Made by a program: the position numbers and the translations under genes. This document shows positions 44,772-56,099 of a DNA stretch of 64,000 bases, one piece after another. Each line of letters starts with the position of its first letter. Positions within the stretch are counted from its first letter, which is position 1. Origin of the DNA: Gnomoniopsis sp. IMI 355080. Taxonomy: Eukaryota; Ascomycota; Sordariomycetes; Diaporthales; Gnomoniaceae. The DNA lies in contig JAPEVC010000020.1 in assembly GCA_027946555.1 (NCBI GenBank), positions 1-64,000 on the forward strand. Reading direction: 5' to 3'. A model generated the notes under the pieces. That model worked only from the letters and a program-made list of their open reading frames with translations. It ran no database searches and was not told the DNA's origin.

Positions 44772-46208
44772 ATGGGTGGCAAGGTTTGGTCCGCCGAAGA
44801 AGAGAAGTACTTCTGGGAAGTCATTGTTCCTCAGGCTCCTGCTGGCCTGGACTCGATCAGCAAGCAGGCGAAGAGGGAAGCCCACACGGCATGGGCTCCA
44901 CTGTCTTCACAGATGGAACGGGAAATGACCAAATGCCTGAAGCCAGAAGACCGTCTTCGCCGAAAGTACACTCCCATTGGTTGCTGTGAGTAGTTCACCC
45001 CTACCCGTCAGTGTGCGTGTGGATATCTATTGTCCCTATACCTTGGCTAGACATGCTGTTAGGCATGCGTTCTCAGCATGCGTTTATGCTCTTGCTGCCT
45101 GCCTGATACCGTTGAATATGACCTTCAAATTGACTTTTTTGCAGATGAGCACTACTTCCAGAACTACTTCAATCGCCACTACTCACCCCACGCGAAGGCC
45201 TTGGTCCTCAAGTACAAGGACAGTCTTCAGACTGCCGTATCTAACGCAAGCTCCCAGCGCACGACTGATGATGAGGGAAGCAGCCAGATGAGCGTTGAGC
45301 CTGCTGCTGGTTCTACCCGCGTGTATGCTCGACCTACCGTGAGCTCTGAATCCTCTCATCATATGAGTCCTGACAATTGCGCGGCTGTTCCGATGCCCGA
45401 TGCTCCGATGTCGCTGGTCCAAGTCGAACGGGGTCCTTCTTCCATGCAAGTCCTCTGTGACGTAGCGTTAGCTATGGAGGAGGCTGACTCACCTGAAGGA
45501 GAAAGATATGGCAGCGAGGGGCAGGACATGCTCAGAAGCTCCCGTCTGAAAGAGAAGAGACCTGCATCTGTGGTCCCGGGAGATGCCGACGATGCTGTTG
45601 ATGCCTCCATCCCGCCTGGTCGTGGCTCGAAACGTCCAGCTCGGGGCGATGTCCAGAAGACGCAAAGTGAACAACGACGACGCACTCGCAAAGCCGCTCG
45701 TCGGCATGCTCAAGTCTCTGATTCATTAAAACCGACAACCACCGTGAAAACTAATCCACCTGTGCCTGGTGGTTCTCCCAACGTCCATACTGGCTACTAC
45801 ACTGGTCCAGTGGTGTATGGACAGCGTCCAGCGTATTTCGGTCTTCTCCATGGTATGCAGGCCGGGGGTCTTCCCTTTCAGAGAGCCAACTCGTTTCAGT
45901 CAAACCATGTCGTTCCAAACAACAATGTTCACCCCTACGGCGGCCGTCCTCAGCTTGACGGTGGTCCTCGTCTCATCAGTCCCCATCACTTTAGCTTTGG
46001 TGGCCCTGTTCCCCAGCACTTCTTCCCGTACGTGGGTGGCTACTTCAACTCTGAAGATACGCATGACAACGGCCAGGGCTTTGGTAATGCTTCTGCCTAC
46101 ACGAATGGGAATAGGGGTGGCCACGGGGACATAGGCGGCGACGACAATCATACGGGTCCCTCTTCCGGTGCTGATAAGAAGGTCCCCGAGACCAGCAGCA
46201 ACGTGTAG
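44772..46208 (+). CDS. Myb/SANT-like protein with disordered tail
   Basis: Two exons, 44772-44985 and 45145-46208, give about 425 residues. The first 65 residues look like a Myb/SANT-type helical unit of a fungal family: VWSAEEEKYFWEVIVPQAP, then later LKPEDRLRRKYTPIGCYEHY. Tryptophans and spacing fit DNA or chromatin binding. The 159-nt intron (GTGAGT...TTTTTTGCAG) is longer than most here, and its removal joins YTPIGC to YEHYFQNYFNRHYSPH in phase. The rest is low complexity, with a basic patch (QRRRTRKAARRH) that could be a nuclear signal and a Gly/Pro/Asn/His-rich end. The family is only partly recognised. Confidence 0.8.
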
Positions 46209-46621
46209 ACGCACTCTGGCAATTGAATTGAACCAGAGTGAATATTTCGGCACAGGAATGATGTCTTGATGGTGGGGCGATGGTTTTGTTTTGATGACGG
46301 GTTGAAGACATAGGAAGCCTAGGAGTAGCACAGAGTATTCGATACACCTTGGCGGAATTCGTGCGAGCATTGCCGTCTATACACACCTAAGTCAGCTGGG
46401 TAGGATTGAAAAGAATTTGTAGATGGATTACACGGTATTAGATGCCATTCACTCGTTGAAGACGCATTTCCTTGAGCGGATACTTGGACTAATAATGGCT
46501 TTGCAACACGAACAATCTCTCCAGATCTATGGCTCGGGTTGCCATGACCGATCCGACTGATATACCTGTCCTCCCCGGCCTTCGTTGTTGCCACTCTTGG
46601 AAAGTCAACAGTCAGCAATGA
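46209..46621. other. Convergent intergenic region between the Myb-like and CutC genes
   Basis: This is 3' flank of both genes. No gene is seen. Confidence 0.5.
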
Positions 46622-47531
46622 TCATCCCGACTCATATACCGCCTTTACATGCCCGACAATTGATGAAACCTCATTCTTGTCAACCTCTTCGCTCGCGCCC
46701 GCATTCGTCAAGCACGAGGAATGAAACCAAATCTCAGGCGTCGTCGGAAGAGCTTTCCGGCCCGGCGGCAGCAACGCATCCGCCATTTCGCAGATGTTGG
46801 AGCTTCTCACTCCGCCTCCAACAATGATCTCCCGCAAAGTTGGAGCTGAGCTTCGAACAATTTGTAGAACTTTTTCAACGTTGTCGCTTGCTCTCCCCGG
46901 GCCGCCAGAAGTGAGTAGACCCTTGAAGCCACAGATTGCGAGGTCTGAGAGTGCCTCCTCCACGGTCGACCCAGCGCCGCCCAAAATGTCATCCTGTGTC
47001 CTCGGTAAGTTGCGCGCAGTTCACTTCCTCCATATAGGCCAGGACACCTTGGCTGAAACTTACGAAAGCTCGATGGAAGACACACGGGTACGGAGCCGCC
47101 ATTTTCACCAATTGCGAATTCATCTCGATGTCCACCCTCATTCCTCTCCCATCGTTACCTTCAGCCTCGTTTCTGGATCTCAACGCCCCAAAGACAAAAC
47201 CATCGCCTCTCCTTTCGTCCAAAATGCCAGACGACTGCCAGTTCCTAATAGCCTCGACCATACTGTCGAATTCTGCTTTCGAGTAAACAAAGTCTGGTGA
47301 GCCATCGTCCGGCGGCCCGCGCGGCCTGATCATAACCCTCAACGGTGTCTGACTGTTTAGGACGGCATGGCGGTAGGTATTTGGATCAGGTGTCGTGCCA
47401 CCTTGTCCGTACGAGCCTTCTGCGTTGAGCTCGAGGCGGGCGGTGCCGTGATCGGTGTGGGCGACCAAGTGGGCGGAAGATTGGGAGAAGACTGGAACTT
47501 CCAAAAATATTTTATCCATCATCAATCTCAT
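46622..47531 (-). CDS. CutC family protein (copper homeostasis)
   Basis: Two exons on the minus strand, 47064-47531 and 46622-46993, give about 279 residues. It is a TIM-barrel protein of the CutC family. Blocks include LEVPVFSQSSAHLV, LRVMIRPRGPPDD (MIRPR is the family hallmark), GFVFGALRS, VFHRAFDD, LLTSGGPGRA and EIIVGGGVRSSNI. The 70-nt intron lies exactly between HRAF and DDILGG. CutC was linked to copper tolerance in bacteria, but its biochemical role is not settled. The start could also be at one of two Met codons within the first six residues. Confidence 0.92.
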
Positions 47532-48011
47532 GCGCGGCCAGAATAATCATAAATATAGGGCTTGTGGCATCTAGTGTGTTATAGATAGCGCTGTGATGAA
47601 GCTGCTAGGGGATTTAGTGTCGGGCGCTTTGAGAAGAGACGCGGGACACTACGGCGGGTACCGCAGCACTCAGCCCCTCAGCTAAAGAATCGTCTGTATA
47701 ATACCTGGCTGTGGGTGGACCTTTCGGGGAAAATGACCTCGTCTTTTTGAACCAATTATATAACGATTGCTTCTGGACACATTGCCTTTGGTATTGGCTA
47801 CTCTGGAACACTTATATGGGAGATGTGGTAGGAGCACGATTCTCAGGTGGGTTGGTAAAGCTTTCAGAAGCCGCCCCTCCGGTGCCGGGTGTCGAGGTGA
47901 TCAGATCACGCGCGCAATGAAATACTGAATGTATCAGCACATGCCGGTCTAGATATAAATACAGATCATCTATCAAACTCCACGCTTGTTCAACAGAATC
48001 ACAAGCCGTAC
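47532..48011. other. Intergenic between CutC and the M18 aminopeptidase
   Basis: This is the promoter side of CutC and the 3' side of the aminopeptidase. No gene is seen. Confidence 0.5.
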
Positions 48012-49803
48012 TCAATGAATCCACTCAGCATCAATCTTCTCCCAGTTATCCAAAAACCCCTTGAACCACTTGACACCTAGACCAGGGTCCAGAGCACCCG
48101 TGGTGGCCCGGATGGAGTGCATGGAGAGCTGAGGTAGTCCAGCATCGGCAGCCTTCACTCCCAGCATACTCGAGAGGGTAGGCCCCACGGTGCCGCCCGA
48201 GCGGGAATCGTTCCTGATCATGAACTGCTGGTTTGTGCATCCACTTAGCTCCGCCACACGGTTACAGATTGCTGTGCTAATGCTATCGGTCGTCATATGT
48301 CCGTTACTGTCTTGACAAACAGCAATACCCGTGTTCAGCAACGGCAGATGCTCGTTTTCATACTTTTCGAGGAAGTTGGGGTTTGCGGCGTGTGTCACGT
48401 CGGCTGACACAAGGAACGACCGGGCGTAGGTCTGACCGATGACACCAGGGCCAAAGGGTTTCCCTGCCTTCTCTGCCAGAGCCTCGACGGTACGCTCGAT
48501 GACAGAGGGCAAGAAGTTGCCCTTGGCGCCTTGACGAAGCAAACTACCAATTTCCTCGTCATCGAACAGTGTGACCAGCTTGATCCCACCGTCTGTCTCA
48601 GCATCCACACAATGCAACAGACCCATCAGCGCCGCCCAAGAGCAGAGCTTGTCGTCGATACGACCCGAAGAAATGAACTCCTTATCCATACCGCTCAGTA
48701 CAGCCGGTGCATGGTCATATAGCTCAAGCTCCCAATTGACGATAGACTTGTAGCTCTCAGACGAGATCCCGAGCTCTGAAGCAATAAGTTTGACCAGCTT
48801 CGGAGGCTGAGAGGCCACAAAGGTGCCAACCTCGCCGACAGCTTCCTCCTGGGCTCCCGTGGACAGACCAATGACAGGCACGACTTGCGTCTCCTTATTC
48901 TGCGATCCTAGCATGCCGACACCAAAATGCGGTGCCAGAGTGGGAATCTTGGCGATCGGCCAGCCCAGCTTCACCAACTTTTGGACAGTCTTCCCCGTGT
49001 CTTCGTCCCGAACGATAACCCTGCCACCTATGCTTAGATCGCGATCCCACCAGGTCTCGTTTAGGGCGCCAGCGTAGGGAGCGACACCCAGTTGTACGTA
49101 TCCAGCCTTGGTAGGCTTCTTGCTGACAGGCTTGAGCTTCGCTGTCAGAGCATCGATGTGACCGGCGATCATGGCAACTCCATTGCCAGGCTTGTAGGCA
49201 GAGCCGACCGTGAAGGCGATCAAGCTGCTACCGTTCCGGGTCGTGTAATACTTGCCACCGGGCTCGATCGAATCGGACCAGTCTTCGCGAGTAGGCAACT
49301 GCGGACGAGTTCTGTTAGTATCTTCTCCGGCTCCCAGCTATCCGGCAAAGAAATCCTACCTCTATGAAGCCACCAGCATGTAGCTTGTCCTTGAAGTAGC
49401 CCACGGCATGGAAGATGGTAGGGTTCTCGGTGAGGAAGTCGCAGAAAGGTTTAGTGAAAGACTCAGGCTTGGAAGCCAATCCACAAAAGCGGCACCCGGC
49501 TGTAGATAGGATCCCAACACTCGACCTCTTTCGCAATACCCCCAGCTTCTGAGGATTCGTCAATTTGGAGCATTCGGCACACTCGTCGAGGTCGGCCCAA
49601 CTGCATGGCAGCGCATCTGCAATTTCAGAAGGCTCAGCAGAGCGCGAAGACGATGGGTTCGAGGCAGCAGAATACAAGCTTAGGTTCGAAACGGTCTCGC
49701 GCACAAGTCTCTCGAGCAAGACGGGATCCAACCCAGGGCCAGAGTGCCCGGACTGAGAGCTGCGCATGTTTTGCTGTTGTTTATCCATATTTCTTCTGAC
49801 CAT
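48012..49803 (-). CDS. M18 aspartyl aminopeptidase with N-terminal extension
   Basis: Two exons on the minus strand, 49360-49803 and 48012-49298, give about 576 residues. M18 enzymes remove N-terminal Asp/Glu and work as large zinc-dependent complexes in cytosol or vacuole. The metal and active-site blocks are present: AGHIDA, DDKLCSW, FDDEEIGS, SADVTHAANPN and LSMHSIRATTG. The peptidase starts at about residue 110 with SKPESFTKPFCDFLTENP. The intron (GTAGGA...CGCAG, ACTAAC branch site) joins GGFIE to LPTREDW in phase 0. The region before it is unusual: a polar start (MVRRNMDKQQQNMRSS), then a segment with CAEC and CRFC pairs about 30 residues apart. There is no Met close to the peptidase start, so the extension is either real or replaces an unseen upstream exon. 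An alternative start is the ATG at 49788. Confidence 0.9.
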
Positions 49804-51025
49804 GTTCCAGTTCTCTCCAAATTTGTAGCAGAGACGGTAGAGCTTGTCGCAAGGGATGAACTCAGAGAAGGCAGAAGAGCGATGTTGTCAGAGGGCGTCA
49901 GTTTCGCAACCGTGTTTCATTCGGGGGAGTCCAGCCATCTCTTATCTCGCCCGGCCGATGCCGGTGCCGTCCAAGCTCATTACCATTTTAGGAAGGACCT
50001 CGGCTGTCTACCGGTCATACATAATCCGACCCCCCCCCCCTTTCAAAAAGATCACCCAGAAAGAGGCCTTTGGGACTATCATTATAAAGAGACACAACGC
50101 TTGAAAGTTTTTGAATAAGACTATTTTGTAAATAATCAAAGCTTTTGATCGTTCAAAAAGTTCCATACTACTCTTCCTAATTCAAGCTTTCAGGGACAGC
50201 TCAACACTATGGAAAGCGCAGTGAAATACAGCAATTTTCTCTGAACCCATGAAAAGATTTTCTTCAAGGAAATGACAACTCGTTACTAGAGTCCAGATTG
50301 GGTTCAAAAAGCTCTATATTTTGTCAGGTAAGAAACACGCCTCTCTCCGACACAGGTACCTATGATTATTAGAATGGCGGTGAGCAGACGCCTACGCTCC
50401 CTGGTTGCTGAGAATGTGTCACGACTTTGGAATCATGTATCTGTAATGAAACCTCAGAATAAAATCATTGATCAGACCAGGCCCGAGTCACAGGTCAAAA
50501 ATCGTTTTTCCAGGTCACGGACGTCTTATACGAAGTATCTGACGGCAAAGGATCGGGTTGTAGCCACTCTCTTCTCGTGTTTTTTCCGTCATTGTTCAGC
50601 CCTACGAAAAAACACTCGTATTCTGATGCACCACCTACACCTAATACTACGCCTTTCCACGGTAAAAAATCGCCCATCAGATCTTAGCGTCCTGCCACAA
50701 CCTGCCCCAACCATTGAATCAACGTTGCTCCCGAGGTTTTGCAGCGCCTCGTCATTTGAGGCTGAGAAATTCGCTGACAAGACATCTCAGCAGGCAGTGG
50801 CTGGATTAGGAATATGGTCGGTCGAGCTGACCATGCTTATACTGAAGATGCCATCATCGTGGAAATGGCGGGGTCGTAATCAAGACATCATTATAAAGAA
50901 GTCCATGTCCGCGTCTAGGTGGAGGACCTCCCAAGAATTCGTACACCACCAATTCCGTGTTGCTTGTTTGGATAAACTTCTATACACCGTTCATATTTCT
51001 GCTAAAAGACCAACCATCCAGCCCA
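49804..51025. other. Upstream region of the effector-like gene
   Basis: AT-rich DNA with a C run at about 50031-50040. An open + frame of 225 codons (50362-51039) fills the second half but shows no domain and overlaps the effector's start. It is not called as a gene. Confidence 0.45.
50892..50898 (+). promoter_or_regulatory. TATA box of the NIS1-like gene
   Basis: TATAAAG lies about 130 bp before the ATG at 51026. A nearly identical stretch (ATCATTATAAAGA) occurs at about 50079. Confidence 0.45.
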
Positions 51026-51530
51026 ATGCGTGCTCCTAATATTCTCGCGGCCTCCGCCTCTTTTCTGTCCCTAGCCCAGGCCAGGATTGGTGGGATCGGT
51101 GTTCCTTCGACCATTCAGCCCGGCGACACCTTCGACCTAATCATCCAAGGAACCGGCTATATCCAGAGCGTAACAGATGTATCCATCGCCGTCGGCTACT
51201 ACCCAGGAGCGGCTCCTTTAGGTGATGGACTCGGCATTTTCATCGCTGCGTTTGAACTGGGTGAGTTCTAATATGGCCAATTTTTCTTAATTTTCTGGTC
51301 TACTAACAACAATGCCTTCCCCACTAATAGTTTCGAATTCCAATTATGACGGCAATTTCAATAAATCTGTGACATTGCCAGCGACGACTTTCACGGGAGC
51401 TGCATCATTTACTGCGAGTTTGGAAAGCCTATACGGCGTTCAATACGAGCCTATACTGACTCCTTTCAACGTTTCTTTCACTATCGGACAAAAGACGAGC
51501 AAAGACTACGTATTCGTTGGTCTGTCTTAG
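51026..51530 (+). CDS. NIS1-like secreted effector
   Basis: Two exons, 51026-51260 and 51331-51530, give about 144 residues. A signal peptide (MRAPNILAASASFLSLAQA) is followed directly by RIGGIGVPSTIQPGD and GYIQSVTDVSIAVGY, the start of the NIS1 family. The rest (LPATTFTGAASFTASLESLYG, NVSFTIGQKTS) also fits, with a small beta-sandwich length. NIS1 proteins are secreted by many ascomycetes; studied members suppress plant immune kinases and can cause cell death in some plants. The 70-nt intron is GTGAGT...CTAATAG. Cysteines are absent from the mature part, as expected for this family. The gene is intact. The 5' flank is AT-rich and the 3' flank looks like degenerate repeat DNA. Confidence 0.85.
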
Positions 51531-52618
51531 CGAATGGTCGTGAACGGGATGTACCTTGAATTATTTCGAGATGTCCGGGCGGAGAGCATAGAGACGAGTC
51601 GGAGACTATGTACCTAGGTAATCAAAAAAGACGAATAACTCAACCTTCTCCCTCTTTTCAGATTGTTATATCATACGTAGGAGAGGATGAAACCATGTCC
51701 AACACCATAGCATCATAGCTAGACGACCTGAAACTTATACATTTCGGTTCAAGCCTATTCACACACAGCCAATTATTGTCTGTTAACGCTAGCCTGGCTT
51801 TCCTAAAGTGGCAGGTGGGGGCCTAAGCCATCTACACTGGGTAGCACCGCAAGACTGCCCTAGAATGAGCTATGCCTATCTACCACCTAGGATGGAGGTT
51901 TCAAAAGCTCTATATAATAGATTAGGAAAAGCTAGGTTGGCGGTAGAATACCGACAAGAAAATTAGCAAGTAGGTAAACCCTGAGTTGATAGCCGTAATT
52001 AGATGACGAGTTATTGGGTATCGTAACTGGCTACTTCGCCTATATAATACTTATAAAGCCTAGCTTCCCCTCCTCCTTCATCTTCTTCCTATTTACTTAG
52101 GATGCTTCGAGTTTACTATTTAGAAGCTCTTCGCAAGATCTTCAACTATCTCGGCAGGCTGGCCGGTGGTCTTATTTGTTGGGTTGAAAACAAAAACGTT
52201 AGATCCGAGTTTTATAATATACACGTTCACAAAGACGATTCATTTTCGCTCTATAATCAATATCTATCCTTGCCCGTGGCAACATCGCAATATGCCTGCT
52301 TTCCTAGCCCCAAGGAAGAATTGCTGAGAAGCAGTGGGTATATCAAGAAAAGATAAGGGGGTATTTTGCAATGACAGGTCCCAATGACCGAAAAAGAAAA
52401 CAATGATGCTTAGACACCAGACAAAATGGGCGACAAAAGAAATAGTGGTATCTTTCTCACCGGGCTCTATAAGCCTACACATAGGCCCTTACAGCCGATG
52501 CTCCTGCATCAAGTCCGACCCGATCAAAACACCAGTAATCAAATACCCAACACCTTTCGCCTTGCCTCTAGTGTGGCAGCACGGATCTCCACCTCATGCC
52601 CTCCGCCTTCACAAAACC
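51531..52618. repeat. AT-rich, TAG/CTA-rich degenerate DNA
   Basis: From about 51590 to 52100 the sequence is rich in CTAG, TATA and TAG/CTA and relatively poor in CpG compared with the coding regions, as in DNA altered by repeat-induced point mutation. A leftover frame at 52102-52356 (84 codons) shows no domain. No terminal repeats were found, so the element type is unknown. The last part is the 3' flank of the Kar9/GAR gene. Confidence 0.4.
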
Positions 52619-55156
52619 TCACGTAGCCTTCCTAAATAGTCGCTTCGTCCCTCCAACCTTGCCGATCTCACCAAATTTCTTTGGGACGGTTTGTGCTGAG
52701 GCCGGGGGGCCCGAACCACCACTAGCAGCTCGTACCCTCTCCTTGATGCTCTCAACCCACTCAAGGCTCTCCTGCGGGATCTCCTTTCTCGAGCTCCGCG
52801 GCCCCGCCATGCCAAGCGAGCTCTCCTCCTCTGTCCAACTAAGATGGGAGCTCGACCTCGATCGGCCCGTGCTGCCGCCTGATGCCGAGCCTGACTCAGA
52901 GGATGGTGGCTCCGAGGCGCGTGGTGTACCATAGACGATGGGCGTCCTGGGGAGTCTAGGTCCCAGCAGGTCCTCGCCGCCGCTGGTCGTGCGCTTCTTC
53001 TTAACAAAGAGCGGGCTGGTATCCATAGCCGAAACTGGACGTCCCGGAGAAACGGCGCGATGCGTGGGAGGGCTCGCCGAAAGTCGATTGCTCATGCTAC
53101 TAGCCGAGCGAGGAATATCTCGCACCTCCAGTCGACTTTCACTGCCATGATTCGAGCGGCGTCCGTGGTGAATTGCGTACTCCTTGAGGTATTCGCCCAG
53201 GTCCGCCCAGCCACCGCCGACACGGACCATCACCCGCTCGCCATGCTCGCCAACACACCGAATGAAAAGCTTGATCGGTGCCTCGCCATTTGCCCTAGAA
53301 AGATGATACATCTTGATATCCTGGTTTCCGCGCTGGTTCCTGGATCGAGGCACTGGAGCAAGCATAAAGGCTGGTGTAGGCCCGCGAGAGCTAGCACGAG
53401 ACGACATAACCGACCTGCTGCGACCTGTAGGGGCCGCCGCTGGTTTTGGCTTCAGCTGCGGCAGCTGCAGATCCGGAGGGTTCAGATGGCTCATGAATTT
53501 GGGTTGCGAGGACAATTTGATCTTAGCAGGGAGGTCGCTTAGGATCGCGCTTATCTGTCGCTGCATATGGTCGTTCTCGCCATTTGAATCGCCCAGTATA
53601 ATAGGGCTTCCGAGCTCCTGTGGAGTGTTCTCGTACGTAGATGTCAAGGGAGTCTGGAGAGGATCGTCACTCTCGTCCTCGGGATCTTCTGGGACAGCCC
53701 CTAGAGGCAGAGACACCGATCGTGTGTCACGAGGTGGGGTGCGTGGGGCGTTACGGATAGCCTTTGACGGCGCAAACTCTGGCGTTCCTGGTGAATCCCG
53801 TGATTGTGGTTGCTTGGATGAGTTCGAAGGTCGCGTCCGTGGCAGAGAAGACTCGCCTAGCGACGACTCGTCCGCGTCAATATCAGTACTGGCCGGTGAT
53901 CCATCGGTCTCGTCAATCTCCTCAACACTAGGAAGTGGCAGGTCTGGATCATCAGCATTCTCGACGCTGATGACCACGCCCGGTTCGACATTTACGCGAA
54001 TAGTATCGTCCCCTTCGTCCACATCGTCCTCTTCAGAGTCCTCCACGAGCTTCTCGAGAGAAGCATGTTTCTTTTGCTCTCTTTCAGCGGCGACCTCGGC
54101 ATCGCGCAATGTTTGCTCGCAGGCAGCACTCCACTCCGCGTAGCCGCGCTCCACGGTCTCCATACGGTCGAGCCATTCATCTGGTAGAGTATCGTCTCGT
54201 CCTTCCAGGTTATCGAGCATGAAGTCGAGACCCGTTGCAGCCTGTGACACTTTCTTCTCCAAGACCAGTTTCATAACCTCAAAGTCGTGTTTTGATATGG
54301 CCGAGCTTTTTGTTGATTGGCTTTGTGGTGTTTGCTCATCTTGTGCTGTTGAACCTGGTTTGATACTTGTCCATCCCGTCTGAATAGCTACTTCTGCGTC
54401 TTCTATAGCAGACAGCCATGAGGGTATTCTCCTCAGAACAGTCAGCCGAACACTCCACGCGTTCATGAGTCGCATGAGTTTTGACAAATTGGGCAACGCC
54501 TGGACAACGGTCGCGGTGATGACAGCCGTCATATCGTCCATTTTCGTGTAGGACGCAAGCGATACCATGCCGAATTGGCGCTCCAGAGTCGGGCTGGCCG
54601 GAGTGCCCGGTCTTGAGAGCGGCATAATGTGATTGTGCAGCACATGGTTTTTTATTTCTTCGATTTGAAGCTTGTCCAGCTCTGTCTGTATCTGGTCAAT
54701 ACGCGTCTCATAGCGCGCTACATTAGACTCCAGAAGACTACCGATGTATGTGTTGTCTGTTTTTGTAATTTCCTCCGACGCGTCGGCGGGTGTTGACCCG
54801 GACCTCCCTCGCATGGAAAGCTTCCGCTTCGAGTAGGGCGTCTGGAACCCGACTCCTCCCTTTGCGGGCCAGGACCAGTTCCGGAGCTCGTCTAGCCATT
54901 CGTAGATGTTCTTGGAGGCGACAGCAGCTCGAATAGCAAAGCTCTTCTCGGAAGGCGTCGCAGAATCCATGCAGGCCTTTAGGGGTCCGGTGGGGGCGCG
55001 GAAGGCGTCGAGAGCGGTCAACGGGGAAAGGTGGGATATGAAGTCGTCTGGGGCAGATGGTCTGGGCTGCGTAGGGGAGGCCGAGGTCGTGGGGGGATGT
55101 CGGCTTGCGAACATCAGTCGCGCCCCTGGGGGTGGTGATATGGTGAATTCGGGCAT
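52619..55156 (-). CDS. Kar9-type microtubule protein with C-terminal GAR domain
   Basis: One uninterrupted frame encodes 845 residues. The N-terminal half (SPLTALDAFRAPTGPLKACM, NIYEWLDELRNWSWPAKG, SYTKMDDMTAVITATVVQAL) matches the filamentous fungal form of the Kar9 family, which links microtubule plus ends to the cortex and myosin in spindle and nuclear positioning. A GAR (Gas2-related) microtubule-binding domain lies at about residues 612-665, with IKLFIRCVGEHGERVMVRVGG-like sequence and the typical GGGWADLGEYL. The middle and end are disordered, with SxIP-like and Ser/Arg-rich stretches. The start MPEFTISPPPG is the first Met in the frame. Family placement rests on memory of the motifs, not on a search. 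Confidence 0.82.
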   Translation of the reverse strand: MPEFTISPPPGARLMFASRHPPTTSASPTQPRPSAPDDFISHLSPLTALDAFRAPTGPLKACMDSATPSEKSFAIRAAVASKNIYEWLDELRNWSWPAKGGVGFQTPYSKRKLSMRGRSGSTPADASEEITKTDNTYIGSLLESNVARYETRIDQIQTELDKLQIEEIKNHVLHNHIMPLSRPGTPASPTLERQFGMVSLASYTKMDDMTAVITATVVQALPNLSKLMRLMNAWSVRLTVLRRIPSWLSAIEDAEVAIQTGWTSIKPGSTAQDEQTPQSQSTKSSAISKHDFEVMKLVLEKKVSQAATGLDFMLDNLEGRDDTLPDEWLDRMETVERGYAEWSAACEQTLRDAEVAAEREQKKHASLEKLVEDSEEDDVDEGDDTIRVNVEPGVVISVENADDPDLPLPSVEEIDETDGSPASTDIDADESSLGESSLPRTRPSNSSKQPQSRDSPGTPEFAPSKAIRNAPRTPPRDTRSVSLPLGAVPEDPEDESDDPLQTPLTSTYENTPQELGSPIILGDSNGENDHMQRQISAILSDLPAKIKLSSQPKFMSHLNPPDLQLPQLKPKPAAAPTGRSRSVMSSRASSRGPTPAFMLAPVPRSRNQRGNQDIKMYHLSRANGEAPIKLFIRCVGEHGERVMVRVGGGWADLGEYLKEYAIHHGRRSNHGSESRLEVRDIPRSASSMSNRLSASPPTHRAVSPGRPVSAMDTSPLFVKKKRTTSGGEDLLGPRLPRTPIVYGTPRASEPPSSESGSASGGSTGRSRSSSHLSWTEEESSLGMAGPRSSRKEIPQESLEWVESIKERVRAASGGSGPPASAQTVPKKFGEIGKVGGTKRLFRKAT

Positions 55157-55602
55157 ATTGAGTTAACGCAAGGACTGTCGGTAGTTTGGTAATAGCGGTG
55201 CTAGAACAGGCTGGTCACAGGGAGCATGGCCAGTGTGCCCGTGTCTTTATGAACCTGTGAATGAGGAAATGGAAGTGTATAACCTCGGAAGGCCCATAAT
55301 TGACGGTCGAGGCAAAGGCTCGAGAATGAGCGGGTGGTTGGTAAAGAAGGGATGGATAAAGGTCTCCGGCGTAATAGGTAAACTGCGCCCTATTTCTATG
55401 CGCGTTTCCGTTGTAGCGACTTGTAGACTGGCGCGATGTCTAACAAAGTGCTTTTTTTGGTCGGGCGGCTCCTGCGGGCGAGTTGAAATGCCTGTAGCTT
55501 GACGGAAGGCTGCAGGAACTGACGGATCGGCGTTTGTCGCGTTGGGTGTGTGTGGGTGGTACAGCCGCCAGCGCAACAGTCTGGAGCTCAGGGGATCGCG
55601 CG

Positions 55603-55637
55603 TATGTGTGTATGTGTGTACGTATGTATGTATGTAG
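55603..55637. repeat. TATG/TGTG microsatellite
   Basis: An imperfect run of GTATGTGTGTATGTGTGTAC units followed by three TATG copies. Confidence 0.75.
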
Positions 55638-56074
55638 TTTGCAGGATGCGGATAGCCGAGGTGGACAAAGAGCGACGTGTTGTATGGTTTGTAGGTTGTG
55701 GGCGCAACGCAATGCAATGCAGGCAGCGGTGGAAGAGACCTGTTGGACCCTCAAAGGGAGAGCCAGCGGTCCAGTTGTAAGCGGATGAGGCTTGCTGGAT
55801 AGCAAGGCGCTCTCGTTGGTTGGGTGAAGCAGAGTAAGACACGGGGCAGAAGCTGTGAATGGACCAGCTGGCGGACCCTGCGTGGTGGATAGTCTCCTGC
55901 ACGGTGGAAGGAGTCGGGCAGGCTTGATGAATCAGTCTGGACCTTTGTCAAAGAATGCACAGCGTCAAAGACACAGACGATGCAAGACGACCAAGGCAAC
56001 AAGACACCGAGAGAGTGAGAGAGCTAAAGACAGGTGAGTGGCAACGCGGACCAATGGATTGGCAATGATGCATG

Positions 56075-56099
56075 AACTGAATGAATGAATGAATGAATG
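56075..56099. repeat. (GAAT)n microsatellite
   Basis: About six copies of GAAT/ATGA in a row. Confidence 0.8.

Noticed and set aside
49510..49620. Heterokaryon-incompatibility (HET) domain fused to the aminopeptidase
   Set aside because: Only the Cys-pair spacing is reminiscent; no HET core motifs follow. Kept as an unexplained extension.
50362..51039. 225-codon + frame upstream of the NIS1-like gene
   Set aside because: No domain, irregular composition, overlaps the effector start and contains its TATA box. Likely chance.
53313..54143. 276-codon + frame opposite the Kar9/GAR gene
   Set aside because: Ser-rich shadow of acidic and Ser-rich codons of the real gene.
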